From a virus: DNA of 64,000 nucleotides. Shown here one piece after another: positions 37,448 to 45,693 of the stretch. The notes beneath the pieces are model-generated. The model was not told where the DNA came from. It saw only the letters and a list, made by a program, of their open reading frames with translations, and did not search any database. The position numbers and the translations under genes are program-made. Where the stretch lies: the IMG/VR virus record IMGVR_UViG_3300043411_001246, positions 1 through 64,000 of that record. The stretch is one strand, 5' to 3'. Position 1 is the first letter of the stretch. Each line of letters starts with the position of its first letter.

Positions 37448-39196
37448 GTGAGCACCAACGCCCGCCTGGATCTGGGCGTGGGCGATGTCCACCAGCCCGG
37501 CGCCGTACGCGCCGCCCGCCCCGCCAAAACCAACAAGACCATGGCCGCCCTCGACACCCCGGAGCGCGTCGCGCAAGCCCGCGCGCGCCTCGACAAGAGC
37601 AAGGCCACCCTCACGCCGGAAGCCTACGCCAAGGCCCGCGCCGACCTCGACCGGGCTACACGGGCGCTGAGCCCGGACAAGCCCCGGCGCCGCAAGATGC
37701 ACCTGTCGATCAAGCACCCGGTGCATGGTCGGCTGGAACTGCACCTCGCGGACACCGAGCGCACGGTGCAGGCGCCCAGCCTGTTGCTGGCCGCAGGTGG
37801 CGGCGACGACGGCCCGCGCTGGCAGCAGATCGCCAAGGTCGGGGAGTTCCGCGGCCACCCGGCCGGACCCTTCGCCCTGACCCCGGTGGTGTTCTCGGAC
37901 ATCTGCCGCAACTTCACCGAGGTGGACGGCGGCCAGGTCGCGTTTGATTTTGAGCACGCCTCGGAACTCGAACCGACCGAGGGCAGCATTCCGGCCGAAG
38001 GCGCCCCCGCGCAGGGCTGGATCCGCCAGCTCGACAACCGCGGGATCAGCGGCCTGTGGGCGCTGGTGGAGTGGTTGGAGCCGGCCCGGACCTACATCCG
38101 GCAGGGCAAATACCGCCACGTCAGCCCGGCCATCCGGTTCAACGCCAAGCACCCGGAGACCGGCAAGCCCATCGGGGCCCGGCTCACCAGCGTGGCCCTC
38201 ACCAACAAGCCCTTTTTGCGAGGAATGGTACCCGTCATGGCGACCGACACCACCCCGGCCGGCGACGGGCAGACCGTCACGATGTCGGCCTATTCGAGCC
38301 ACGAGTTCATGCCGCGCCTGCGCGCCTGCCTGAAGCTCGGGGAGCTGGCCTCGCCGGCCGAGTGCAACGACGCCCTCTCGCGCGTCTGCGACCTGTACGA
38401 GGCAGCCGGCGGCAACCCGGGCGCCCTCGTCCACGGCGTCGACCTCGGGACGTACACGCGCCCGATGCGCGACCTCGCCAACCTGCCCACCCACCACACC
38501 TGGGAACAGGTGTTCGAGGCCATGCGCGCGCTGATCCAGGCCGCCATCGCCGAACACGAGGTCGAGCACCACTCGGCCGAAGACGAAGACGAACCGCCGT
38601 CCAGCCGGACAGGCGCGGAGACCCCCGCCATGAGCGACAAGAACCACGCCGAAGAGAATGCCCGGCTGCTGCGCGACAACGCCGAGCAAGCCACCAAGCT
38701 GACCGCCACCGAGACCCGCGCCCTCAAGGCCGAGGCCGACCTGAACGCGGCCACCCTCACCCTGCGCGCCCGCGACGCCGAGGTGGTCACGCTCAACGAG
38801 CAGGCCGCCAAGGTGCAGGCCGAACTCGACGCCCTGCGCGCCGAGCAGGCCACCCGCCTGGCCGCCGACCGCGAGGCCGAGGTGGCCGAAGCCATCGCCG
38901 CGCACGGCAAGGCCAAGGGCATCGCTGCCGGCGACAAGGACGCGCTGCTGGCGCTCCTGACCGCCTCGCCAGACGCCTTCCGCAAGCTCTATCCGAAGGT
39001 GGACCCGGCCAAGCGCCTGCTGTCCATCGAGGTCGTCCCGCCGCGCGCGCCGGACGCGCCGGCCGCCGTGCTCGGCGCCGACGACCCGGCCGCCGTCGTC
39101 ACCGATGTCCGCGGCGCGATCCGCGCGCTCTCCGAGGCCAGGGGCATTTCGCTCGAGGCCGCCCAGAACATCTTCTTCAACCGCAAGGGGGCCTGA
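37448..39196 (+). CDS. head maturation protease with fused scaffold (Mu I-protein type)
   Basis: 582 residues from GTG 37448. Residues about 85-260 match the Mu I-protease: FRGHPAGPFALTPVVFSDIC, QVAFDFEHASELEPTEG, GWIRQLDNRGISGLWALVEW, RQGKYRHVSPAIRFNAKHPE and GARLTSVALTNKPFL. The C-terminal 190 residues are a coiled-coil scaffold that also has its own internal start (38630). The protease cleaves scaffold and itself during prohead maturation. The first 75 residues are a basic helical extension. Confidence 0.88.
   Translation: MSTNARLDLGVGDVHQPGAVRAARPAKTNKTMAALDTPERVAQARARLDKSKATLTPEAYAKARADLDRATRALSPDKPRRRKMHLSIKHPVHGRLELHLADTERTVQAPSLLLAAGGGDDGPRWQQIAKVGEFRGHPAGPFALTPVVFSDICRNFTEVDGGQVAFDFEHASELEPTEGSIPAEGAPAQGWIRQLDNRGISGLWALVEWLEPARTYIRQGKYRHVSPAIRFNAKHPETGKPIGARLTSVALTNKPFLRGMVPVMATDTTPAGDGQTVTMSAYSSHEFMPRLRACLKLGELASPAECNDALSRVCDLYEAAGGNPGALVHGVDLGTYTRPMRDLANLPTHHTWEQVFEAMRALIQAAIAEHEVEHHSAEDEDEPPSSRTGAETPAMSDKNHAEENARLLRDNAEQATKLTATETRALKAEADLNAATLTLRARDAEVVTLNEQAAKVQAELDALRAEQATRLAADREAEVAEAIAAHGKAKGIAAGDKDALLALLTASPDAFRKLYPKVDPAKRLLSIEVVPPRAPDAPAAVLGADDPAAVVTDVRGAIRALSEARGISLEAAQNIFFNRKGA
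38630..39196 (+). CDS. nested scaffold protein (in-frame internal start)
   Basis: 188 residues from ATG 38630 inside the protease gene, same frame. GGAG at 38617-38620 lies nine bases before the ATG, matching the ribosome sites of the neighbouring head genes. The product (MSDKNHAEENARLLRDNAEQ and onward) is a coiled coil with a helical C-terminus (LSEARGISLEAAQNIFFNRK) for capsid binding. Mu gpZ within I and lambda Nu3 within C are precedents. Confidence 0.7.
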   Translation: MSDKNHAEENARLLRDNAEQATKLTATETRALKAEADLNAATLTLRARDAEVVTLNEQAAKVQAELDALRAEQATRLAADREAEVAEAIAAHGKAKGIAAGDKDALLALLTASPDAFRKLYPKVDPAKRLLSIEVVPPRAPDAPAAVLGADDPAAVVTDVRGAIRALSEARGISLEAAQNIFFNRKGA

Positions 39197-39199
39197 GCC

Positions 39200-39628
39200 A
39201 TGGCCGTCTACGAGCAGATCTCTTCCACGCCGTCCCTGGGGGATTTCCCCTTCAAGAACTACGGCGGCTCGACCGTCGCGGCCAACCTGGCCGTGATCAT
39301 CGACACCTCCAACGTCGTCTCGCCCACCGGCACCAACAACGCCGCTGGCATCGCCCTGCCCGGCTCGGCCGGCGTCTCCGTCGTCGGCGTGACCACGGCC
39401 GACATCGCCGCTGGCGCCACCGGCATCGTCCGCACCAGCGGCATCGCGCTGATCAAGTGCGAGGGCACCATCACCGCCGGCACCATGGTGCAGGCCAGCG
39501 CCACCGCCCTCAAGGTCGGCTGGGCCAAGGCCCACTCGGCCGCCGCCGCCCAGATCGGCATGGCCATCACCTCCTCGACCGAGGGCGAGCTGATCGCCGT
39601 CCTCCTCCAGCCCGCCAAGAACGCCTGA
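39200..39628 (+). CDS. capsid decoration-like protein (DUF2190 type), 142 aa
   Basis: 142 residues, beta-rich: FKNYGGSTVAANLAVIIDTS, GIALPGSAGVSVVGVTTADI, IVRTSGIALIKCEGTITAGT and SSTEGELIAVLLQPAKNA. Composition and position between scaffold and capsid match small cement or DUF2190 proteins that stabilise the shell. ATG three bases after the protease stop. Confidence 0.72.
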   Translation: MAVYEQISSTPSLGDFPFKNYGGSTVAANLAVIIDTSNVVSPTGTNNAAGIALPGSAGVSVVGVTTADIAAGATGIVRTSGIALIKCEGTITAGTMVQASATALKVGWAKAHSAAAAQIGMAITSSTEGELIAVLLQPAKNA

Positions 39629-39645
39629 GCCCGGAGCCCCCTACC

Positions 39646-40890
39646 ATGGCGAAATCTCACGTCATCGATTACAAGGACGGCTCGGGCCGCGCCTTCAAAC
39701 TCGACATCAACAACGGCCACGTCTACGACGCCAGCGGCGCCGAGGTCACCAAGCTGTCGGTCATGGACCGCACGCAGGACCAGACCCGCGCGGCCATCCT
39801 CGCCGACTACTGCGCCGAGTTCTCCGCCGCCAACCTGGCCCTGGCCAGCAGCAACGGCGACCGCGAGCAGGCCAAGGCCATCTTCTCGTCGGCGCGCGAG
39901 TCCAGCATCCGCATGGACCTCGGGACCGGCGACGTTCACCAGGCCGCCTCCCTGCCGAACTACGCGGCCGGCTACGCCAACGCGCCCCCCATGGCCGACG
40001 TGGTGAGCCCCGCCCTGCTGGTGCCGAAGCCCAGCGACAAGTTCTACACGTTCGCCAAGGAGGACGCCTTCCAGACGGCCAACCCGTCGGTCGGCGCCCC
40101 TGGCGGGCAGGTGGCCGAGATCAGCCCCCGGCTGAGCAACGCGACCTTCACCACCGTCGAGTACGCGCTCGGCGGCTTCGTGTCCTCGCAGATCGAGGCG
40201 GCGGCCGACGCCCCCCTCAAGATCCGGCAGGCGACCGCGCGCCGCATCATGCAGGCGCTCATGCTCAACCGCGAGCTGCGCGTCTCCACCATGCTGACCA
40301 CCTCGGCCAACTGGGCCAGCGCCAACGTCGGCGACCTGACCGCGGCCGGCGCGGCCTACAAGTGGAACGCGGGCGCGTCGTCCGATCCGGTCAAGGATCT
40401 GATGGACCGCATGGAGGCCTCGTGGGGCGAGTGCAGCGGCATCCTCATGCCGTTCCCCGTCTACAACGCCTTCGTACGCAACAACGCGGTGCGGGCGTTC
40501 TACGCCTACAAGAACAACGCCTCGCCCATCCCGAGCCCCGCCGAGATCTCGGCGCTGCTTCAGCTCCCGCCCATCTACGTCGCCAAGATGCAGGCCATGT
40601 CGTCCTCGACGGCCAAGTCCTACATCTGGGGCAACGACGTGGTGCTGTTCCGGCAGCCCCCGCAGATGCCCCCGGCGTCGCAGGACGACGTGGCCACCAG
40701 CTACACCTTCCGGTGGAGCCAGAGCGGCAGCCAGGACGCGAGCCAGTCGTCCGGCGGGTTCATCGTGCGCGAGTTCTTCAACCAGAACCGCGGCTCGCAG
40801 GGCGGCAACATGATGGTGGTCATCCACCAGGACGTGGAGACCATGACCTCCACCTACGTCGGCGGCGTCATCAAGGGCGCGTACCAGTGA
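39646..40890 (+). CDS. major capsid protein
   Basis: 414 residues; ATG 39646 with GGAG upstream. Contains a predicted N-terminal arm, LPNYAAGYANAPPMADVVSP, QIEAAADAPLKIRQATARRI, MQALMLNRELRVSTMLTTSA, AYKWNAGASSDPVKDLMDRM and KSYIWGNDVVLFRQPPQMPP, a pattern shared by HK97-fold capsid proteins of Mu-like phages. Largest protein of the head cluster after protease and portal; located as expected. Forms the icosahedral shell. Confidence 0.88.
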   Translation: MAKSHVIDYKDGSGRAFKLDINNGHVYDASGAEVTKLSVMDRTQDQTRAAILADYCAEFSAANLALASSNGDREQAKAIFSSARESSIRMDLGTGDVHQAASLPNYAAGYANAPPMADVVSPALLVPKPSDKFYTFAKEDAFQTANPSVGAPGGQVAEISPRLSNATFTTVEYALGGFVSSQIEAAADAPLKIRQATARRIMQALMLNRELRVSTMLTTSANWASANVGDLTAAGAAYKWNAGASSDPVKDLMDRMEASWGECSGILMPFPVYNAFVRNNAVRAFYAYKNNASPIPSPAEISALLQLPPIYVAKMQAMSSSTAKSYIWGNDVVLFRQPPQMPPASQDDVATSYTFRWSQSGSQDASQSSGGFIVREFFNQNRGSQGGNMMVVIHQDVETMTSTYVGGVIKGAYQ

Positions 40891-40899
40891 GCGTGACCG

Positions 40900-41166
40900 A
40901 TGGCCGACAAATTTGACGGGCAGAGTCCCGGCTGGATCGGTCATTGTCGTTACACGGTCGCCGTCACCGCCGCGGACGCCACGACCTACGACCCGCCCCT
41001 GCGCATCCTGCGGTGCGTGACGGCGGGTACCGTGGTCGTGGTGCTGGACGGTGACGACGCCGCCACCACGCACTCCCGGGCGATGGCCGCGGACGACGAG
41101 ATCACCAACCTCGCCGTCAAGATCGTCAAGACCGCCTCGACGGGCACTTACGTCGGGTTTCGTTGA
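40900..41166 (+). CDS. small structural protein, 88 aa
   Basis: 88 residues, beta-rich: GHCRYTVAVTAADATTYDPP and LRILRCVTAGTVVVVLDGDD. Common in Mu-like and siphoviral clusters between capsid and head-completion genes, usually as a structural or decoration protein. TGATG junction with the next gene. Confidence 0.6.
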   Translation: MADKFDGQSPGWIGHCRYTVAVTAADATTYDPPLRILRCVTAGTVVVVLDGDDAATTHSRAMAADDEITNLAVKIVKTASTGTYVGFR

Positions 41167-43013
41167 TGGCCTACCTGACGCAGACCGACCTGGAAAACAG
41201 GCTCGGTGTCCCTCGCGTCCTGGCCCTCTACGACGACGACAACACCGGGACCATCAACGCGGCGGCCATGACGGCCCTGCTGCAAACGGCCTCGGACCTC
41301 GTGGACGGCACCATCGCGCGCAGCTACACCGGCACCTTCCCGATGGCCTCGCCGCCCCCGGCGCTGGCCAAGGAAGCCGCGGTCCTGTACGCGATGGCGC
41401 TGTCGTTCGAGCGCAAGCCTGAGTTCGCGCTGCGTCTCGAGGACAGCTACCTGACGCGGCTGCGCACGCAAGCCGACAAGCTCTGTGAGCGCATCGCGAC
41501 CGGGCTGGCCAAGATGGTCGATGCGCCGCCCCCGGTGGCGTCGTCGGTCGTCACGGGCGGTGTCGTGCAGACCTCCACCACGATGTTCACCGTCGTGGAC
41601 GGCTCCTCTTCGTTCGGCGACTTCTTATGTTCACCGTCGAGATCGACCTCTCCGACCTGCCGCCCCGCGGCAAGGAGATGGCGGAAGACCTGCGCCGCCG
41701 GGCGTCGGATGCCGCCATGGATGAGGCCACCGAGACGATGCGCCGCATCCTGTCCGGGAACTACTGGCAGGACCGCACCGGCAAGACCAAGGCGTCGTTC
41801 AAGGTCACCCCCCTGGGCGAGGACGGCGGCACGGGCGCCCGGGTGTCGTCGGGCCGGGCCATTGCCCGGTTCATCAACGACGGGACCAAGGCGCACGTCA
41901 TCATGCCGCGGCTGCGCGGCGGCGCGTCCGGCCCCGTCCAGCAAGGGCAGGGCAGGGGAGGCAAGGGCCGCAGTCTCCTCCGGTTCGTCGTCAACGGCGC
42001 CAAGGTGTTCGCGCGTCGCGTGCGCCACCCGGGCACCAAGGCCCGCAACTTCATCACCATCGAGTCCTCGGCCGCCGAGCCGCGCTTCCTGGCAACGGGT
42101 GAGCGCGCGGCGCAAGAGGCCATCTTCTCGGCAGGGCTCGGATAATGGCCACCTCGATCCTCACCAACGCCGGCCGCCTGGCCCTGTCCAAGACGGCGAC
42201 GGCGTGGGACGCCGCCACGTTCAAGGTGCTGCTGGCCAGGCCGACGTACACGCCGTCGGTCACCGACGCCACCATCGCCGCGGCCAGCGCCTACGAGATC
42301 AGCGGCACCGGCTACACGGGCGGCTACGGCGGCAGCGGTCGCAAGACCCTGGCGTCCAAGACCGTCGCCCTGGACGCACAGGGCCGCGTGGTGTTCGACG
42401 CCGCGGACCTGACCTGGACGGCGCTCGACGCCGGGGCCGTCGGGTGGGTGTGCGTCGTGGTCGAGACCGGCGGCACCGATGCTACCGGCCTGCTGGTCGC
42501 TGCCCTGTCCTACCCGGTGACCGACCCGGCCGGCGGCGACCTCGCCGTGATCTGGCCCTCCACCGGCCTCTTCTACCTCGCCTGACCCATGACCCAACCC
42601 GCCAGCGCCACCGCGTCGTTTGCGACGCAGGGACCGAGCGCGACCGAGGCCGGCGAGCAACGCCTGCGCATGGGCGGCGCCTTGATCGCGCCCCTGGCGC
42701 CGGTTGCCCAATCCGCCTCCCTGCTGCGCCCCTGCGACCCGTTCGTGGCCGAGGCGCTGCCCTACTTCAAGCACGTCCTCAACCACTACCTCGGCAAACC
42801 GTACGCGGCGGCCCTGGCGTGGGGCGGGGCGCCCGCCGGGACACAGGCGTGCATCGACACGATGACCGTCGACCCGGCGCCGTACCTCGGCAACATCACC
42901 CGGCGTTACCCGCTGCTGGCCCTGTACGCCGTCAACGGCCGGGGTGGCGAGCGCACCCTGTCCCGGTCGATGACCGCGGCCAAGTACCGCCTCGTCTACA
43001 TCCTGCGCGGTGA
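41166..43013 (+). CDS. DUF1320 (Mu gp36-like) head-completion protein; stop codon missing
   Basis: Residues 1-153 (41166-41625) are a clear DUF1320 protein: MAYLTQTDLENRLGVPRVLA, IARSYTGTFPMASPP, AVLYAMALSFERKPEFALRL and a C-terminal SSFGDF. At 41625 the codons read TTA TGT where a TAATG junction with the next gene is expected; T to A at 41626 would restore TAA. As written the frame stays open to 43013 (615 residues), but everything after about 41626 is in the wrong frame over two well-supported genes and looks non-coding. So the true product is probably about 153 residues, or the site is a sequence error or genuine stop loss. Confidence 0.65.
   Translation: MAYLTQTDLENRLGVPRVLALYDDDNTGTINAAAMTALLQTASDLVDGTIARSYTGTFPMASPPPALAKEAAVLYAMALSFERKPEFALRLEDSYLTRLRTQADKLCERIATGLAKMVDAPPPVASSVVTGGVVQTSTTMFTVVDGSSSFGDFLCSPSRSTSPTCRPAARRWRKTCAAGRRMPPWMRPPRRCAASCPGTTGRTAPARPRRRSRSPPWARTAARAPGCRRAGPLPGSSTTGPRRTSSCRGCAAARPAPSSKGRAGEARAAVSSGSSSTAPRCSRVACATRAPRPATSSPSSPRPPSRASWQRVSARRKRPSSRQGSDNGHLDPHQRRPPGPVQDGDGVGRRHVQGAAGQADVHAVGHRRHHRRGQRLRDQRHRLHGRLRRQRSQDPGVQDRRPGRTGPRGVRRRGPDLDGARRRGRRVGVRRGRDRRHRCYRPAGRCPVLPGDRPGRRRPRRDLALHRPLLPRLTHDPTRQRHRVVCDAGTERDRGRRATPAHGRRLDRAPGAGCPIRLPAAPLRPVRGRGAALLQARPQPLPRQTVRGGPGVGRGARRDTGVHRHDDRRPGAVPRQHHPALPAAGPVRRQRPGWRAHPVPVDDRGQVPPRLHPAR
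41627..42145 (+). CDS. HK97 gp10-like head-tail protein
   Basis: 172 residues. Family pattern: MRRILSGNYWQDRTGKTKAS, IARFINDGTKAHVIMPRL, SLLRFVVNGAKVFARRVRHP and GTKARNFITIESSAAEPRFL. HK97 gp10/Mu-like minor proteins join head and tail or cap the connector. Starts ATGTTCACCGTCG, a 13-bp sequence that also occurs 44 bp upstream inside the DUF1320 gene. Confidence 0.75.
   Translation: MFTVEIDLSDLPPRGKEMAEDLRRRASDAAMDEATETMRRILSGNYWQDRTGKTKASFKVTPLGEDGGTGARVSSGRAIARFINDGTKAHVIMPRLRGGASGPVQQGQGRGGKGRSLLRFVVNGAKVFARRVRHPGTKARNFITIESSAAEPRFLATGERAAQEAIFSAGLG
42145..42585 (+). CDS. structural protein, 146 aa
   Basis: 146 residues, beta-rich: ALSKTATAWDAATFKVLLAR, PTYTPSVTDATIAAASAYEI, RVVFDAADLTWTALDAGAVG and WVCVVVETGGTDATGLLVAA. 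Resembles small beta-sandwich virion proteins placed near the head-tail junction. Exact role unknown. Confidence 0.65.
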   Translation: MATSILTNAGRLALSKTATAWDAATFKVLLARPTYTPSVTDATIAAASAYEISGTGYTGGYGGSGRKTLASKTVALDAQGRVVFDAADLTWTALDAGAVGWVCVVVETGGTDATGLLVAALSYPVTDPAGGDLAVIWPSTGLFYLA

Positions 43014-43368
43014 CCTGAACCTCGACCAGCACGAGCGCGTGGCGCCGATGCTGCGCGCCGCGGTGGACCTGCTGACGCTGGCCACCGACCTCGGCGGCCT
43101 CGACCACTACGAGAGCGGCCGGCGCGTCTGGGCTGAGGGTGGCGCCGACCGCGTGGCCCTGACCTCGTGGGAAATCGGGGCGTTTGCGCCGGGCGACGAC
43201 GTGGGCGGGATGTTCCCCGCGCTGCAAGCCGACATCGAGGCTGAACTCTACTCGCGACTCGACAGCGAGGCCGCCCTGCCGCTGTGGAGCCACGACCTGA
43301 CCGTGGCGCTGGGCACCGATGGCGACGCCATCGATGTCGTCACCGCCTACTCGGAAAACGAACCATGA
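42589..43368 (+). CDS. putative tail completion/terminator protein, 259 aa
   Basis: 259 residues. PYFKHVLNHYLGKPYAAALA, CIDTMTVDPAPYLGNITRRY, PLLALYAVNGRGGERTLSRS and YRLVYILRGDLNLDQHERVA. Position between gp10-like and sheath genes is that of Mu gp37 and related tail terminators, but it is longer and I see no diagnostic motif, so the role is from context. Confidence 0.6.
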   Translation: MTQPASATASFATQGPSATEAGEQRLRMGGALIAPLAPVAQSASLLRPCDPFVAEALPYFKHVLNHYLGKPYAAALAWGGAPAGTQACIDTMTVDPAPYLGNITRRYPLLALYAVNGRGGERTLSRSMTAAKYRLVYILRGDLNLDQHERVAPMLRAAVDLLTLATDLGGLDHYESGRRVWAEGGADRVALTSWEIGAFAPGDDVGGMFPALQADIEAELYSRLDSEAALPLWSHDLTVALGTDGDAIDVVTAYSENEP

Positions 43369-43643
43369 CCCTACCCCTCGTCCGCTGGTCGTTTGCCGGC
43401 GTCGATGGCGTCAACGTCCAGTGCCCGCGCGCCCTGGACAACGGCGTCGCCCGCATCCTCGGCAAGCGGTTCGTCGATGGCGCCTACGCGCTGTCCGAGC
43501 CGACCGCCTACACCCTCAGCAAACGCGAGGCCGCCATGCTGCGCGGCCACTTCGCCAAGTGCCTGCGCGCGGGCGAGCTGCTGCCCGCCGACGCCGCCAC
43601 CGCCGCCGCCTTCGGTCTGACCTTCAAGGAGCCCGCACAATGA
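43365..43643 (+). CDS. small tail-region protein, 92 aa
   Basis: 92 residues. MTLPLVRWSFAGVDGVNVQC, RFVDGAYALSEPTAYTLSKR and EAAMLRGHFAKCLRAGELLP. ATGA overlaps on both sides couple it to the sheath gene. Similar small proteins before the sheath in Mu-like phages have no assigned role. Confidence 0.6.
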   Translation: MTLPLVRWSFAGVDGVNVQCPRALDNGVARILGKRFVDGAYALSEPTAYTLSKREAAMLRGHFAKCLRAGELLPADAATAAAFGLTFKEPAQ

Positions 43644-45181
43644 GCACCCTCAGCATGGCCCTGACCGGGCTTGACACCAGCAACCCCGTCCCCGGCATCT
43701 ATGCGGAGGTGCGGTTTGCGCAAGGCCAGACCGCGGGCGACCTCGGGCCCAAGCGCGTCCTGATCCTCGCGCCCAAGACCAGCGCCGGCAGCATCACCGT
43801 GGACACGCAGATCGTCGGGCCCCTGTCCGACGAGGCGGACTTCATCACCTACGCCGGCCCCGGCTCGGTCGCGCACCGCATGGCCCGCGCCTTCCTGGCG
43901 TCGTGCAAGTCCGTCGAGGTCTACCTGCTGTGCCCGACCGCGGCCACCGGGTCGGCCGCCGTGGACCTCATCACCCTGACCACGACCGCCACCGCCAACG
44001 GCGTGCTGACGATCACCTTCGCGGGCGAGGACATCGACGTGCCGATCACCACCGGGGACACCCCGACGGTCATCGGTGACGCCGCGGTGATTGCCTTCAA
44101 CAACCGGACCTGGCTGCCGGCGACGGCGGCCAATGCCTCGGGCGTCGTGACCTTCACCGGCAAGGTGGCCGGGGTGGATCTGAACAGCATCCGGTTCCGC
44201 GCCAAGATCACCGGCACGGGCGTCGGCACCACCGTGGCCCCGACCGCGGACACCGCCTTCGGTGCGTCGGCCGTCGGCGCAGCGGCCATCGGCGTCGGCA
44301 CCATCTCCTACACCGCCGCGCTGGCCACCATGCTGGCGCGGAGCTTCGATTACATCCTGGCCGGCGTGCAGCTCGCCGCCCCCATCGACGCGCTGCTCGA
44401 TCAGGTGTCGATCCAGGCCGAGCCCTCGACCGGGTTCCGGCAGAAGTGCATCTTCGGCGCGGCGCTTACCCCGTCGGCCGCCGTCACCCTCGCCAGCGGC
44501 ACCTCGATGAACCGGCCGCGTGCGCGGCTGGTCAACGCCGAGGAGTGCCCGGTCGAGCACTACGTGCTGTGCGCCACGGTCGGCGCCAGCATGATCAAGG
44601 AAGAGACCGTGGACCCGTCGTTCAACTTCGATAGCTACGGCGCCAAGCCCGGCCAGACGCTCATCCTCTCGGCGCCGTACAACGACAGCGCCCGGCCGAC
44701 GATGACCGAGTTGAAGACCATGCTCAACGGCGGCGTGACCCCCATCGCCTACACCGACGGCGGGCAGCCCTACGTGGTCCGGTCGATCACCACGTACTGC
44801 AAGAACGGTAGCAACTTCGATTACCGCGTCCGCGATTCGCATGTCGTGTGCATTGCCGACAAGTTCGCCAGCGATCAGGTGGCCAAGTTCGCCGCCTCGC
44901 CGTGGACCAAGGTGACCAGCGATCCGGTTGCAGGTGCCCGCGAGCCGGCCCCGGAGTTCGCCACCCCGCGGCGCATCAAGGCCAGCGTCGAGCAGCTCGT
45001 CTCGGACTACGTGGACGCCGGCTGGCTCGACCCGGCCAAACGGCAGGCGACCATCGATGGCATCCAGGTCGGCCAGGATCCGAGCCTGCCCAGCCGGATC
45101 AACATCAGCGTGCCGCTCTACAGCGCCATCCTGCTGCACCAGCACGCGCTGCTGGTCAAAGAGTCCAGCGCCGCCACCTGA
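43640..45181 (+). CDS. contractile tail sheath protein (Mu gpL-like)
   Basis: 513 residues. Typical sheath features: N-terminal NPVPGIYAEVRFAQGQTAGD and RVLILAPKTSAGSITVDTQI, central VGTISYTAALATMLARSFDY, LSAPYNDSARPTMTELKTML, NGGVTPIAYTDGGQPYVVRS, and C-terminal TPRRIKASVEQLVSDYVDAG then SRINISVPLYSAILLHQHAL. This defines the phage as a myovirus. Forms the contractile outer tube. Confidence 0.9.
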   Translation: MSTLSMALTGLDTSNPVPGIYAEVRFAQGQTAGDLGPKRVLILAPKTSAGSITVDTQIVGPLSDEADFITYAGPGSVAHRMARAFLASCKSVEVYLLCPTAATGSAAVDLITLTTTATANGVLTITFAGEDIDVPITTGDTPTVIGDAAVIAFNNRTWLPATAANASGVVTFTGKVAGVDLNSIRFRAKITGTGVGTTVAPTADTAFGASAVGAAAIGVGTISYTAALATMLARSFDYILAGVQLAAPIDALLDQVSIQAEPSTGFRQKCIFGAALTPSAAVTLASGTSMNRPRARLVNAEECPVEHYVLCATVGASMIKEETVDPSFNFDSYGAKPGQTLILSAPYNDSARPTMTELKTMLNGGVTPIAYTDGGQPYVVRSITTYCKNGSNFDYRVRDSHVVCIADKFASDQVAKFAASPWTKVTSDPVAGAREPAPEFATPRRIKASVEQLVSDYVDAGWLDPAKRQATIDGIQVGQDPSLPSRINISVPLYSAILLHQHALLVKESSAAT

Positions 45182-45253
45182 GACCCGGCCCGCCCGCTGT
45201 AGCCCGCCTCCCACATCCCGGCGCCTGACCGCGCCACCCGACCCCGTGACCAC

Positions 45254-45290
45254 GGCCCGACCACGCACAGACACGCGCGTGCGTCGGGCC
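45254..45290 (+). terminator. hairpin between sheath and tube genes
   Basis: GGCCCGA (45254-45260) pairs with TCGGGCC (45284-45290), with CGCA/TGCG inside able to extend it. It is followed by CATTGCCGTTTGAGG, without a good T-run. In the 131-bp gap 45182-45312, the largest gap of the tail operon. Could reduce read-through or protect the sheath mRNA 3' end. Confidence 0.4.
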
Positions 45291-45312
45291 ATTGCCGTTT
45301 GAGGTACCTCCC

Positions 45313-45693
45313 ATGGCCTCCTTGCAGATTTACGACCGTGGCGCCGTCTTCTTCGACGGCAAGCTTCTGGTCGAGTGCGTCAGCTTCACCGTCAAATCGG
45401 ATCCGAAGCTCAACCCCATCAACACCATGCAAAAAGGCTTTGCCGGCGTCAGCCCTGGCGCCGAGCAGACCGACATCGAGGTGACCGAGGCTCTGCCCCG
45501 CGCCGGCTTCGATTACGACGCGCTGACGGCCTTGCAGGGCGTCGAGGTCGTGGAGTTCGTCTGCTACCTCGGCAGCAAGAAGCTCAAGTGCAAGGGCTTC
45601 ATCTCGGGCCTCGACATGGCCACGGGCGTGGACAAGGGGGCCGAGGTGAAGTTCAACTTCATGGGCTCGCCCCTTGAAGCGTCGGCCTTCTGA
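45313..45693 (+). CDS. tail tube protein
   Basis: 126 residues. ATG 45313 with AGGT nine bases upstream. Beta-rich: YDRGAVFFDGKLLVECVSFT, GVSPGAEQTDIEVTEALPRA, VVEFVCYLGSKKLKCKGFIS and KGAEVKFNFMGSPLEASAF. Size and place after the sheath fit the contractile tail tube (Mu gpM). Polymerises inside the sheath. Confidence 0.85.
   Translation: MASLQIYDRGAVFFDGKLLVECVSFTVKSDPKLNPINTMQKGFAGVSPGAEQTDIEVTEALPRAGFDYDALTALQGVEVVEFVCYLGSKKLKCKGFISGLDMATGVDKGAEVKFNFMGSPLEASAF

Noticed and set aside
37430-39535. 701-codon minus-strand frame
   Set aside because: Antisense to protease, scaffold and decoration genes.
38056-39645. Upstream extension of the capsid frame through the protease/scaffold gene
   Set aside because: The capsid protein starts at 39646 with a GGAG site; the extension is Arg/Pro-rich shadow sequence.
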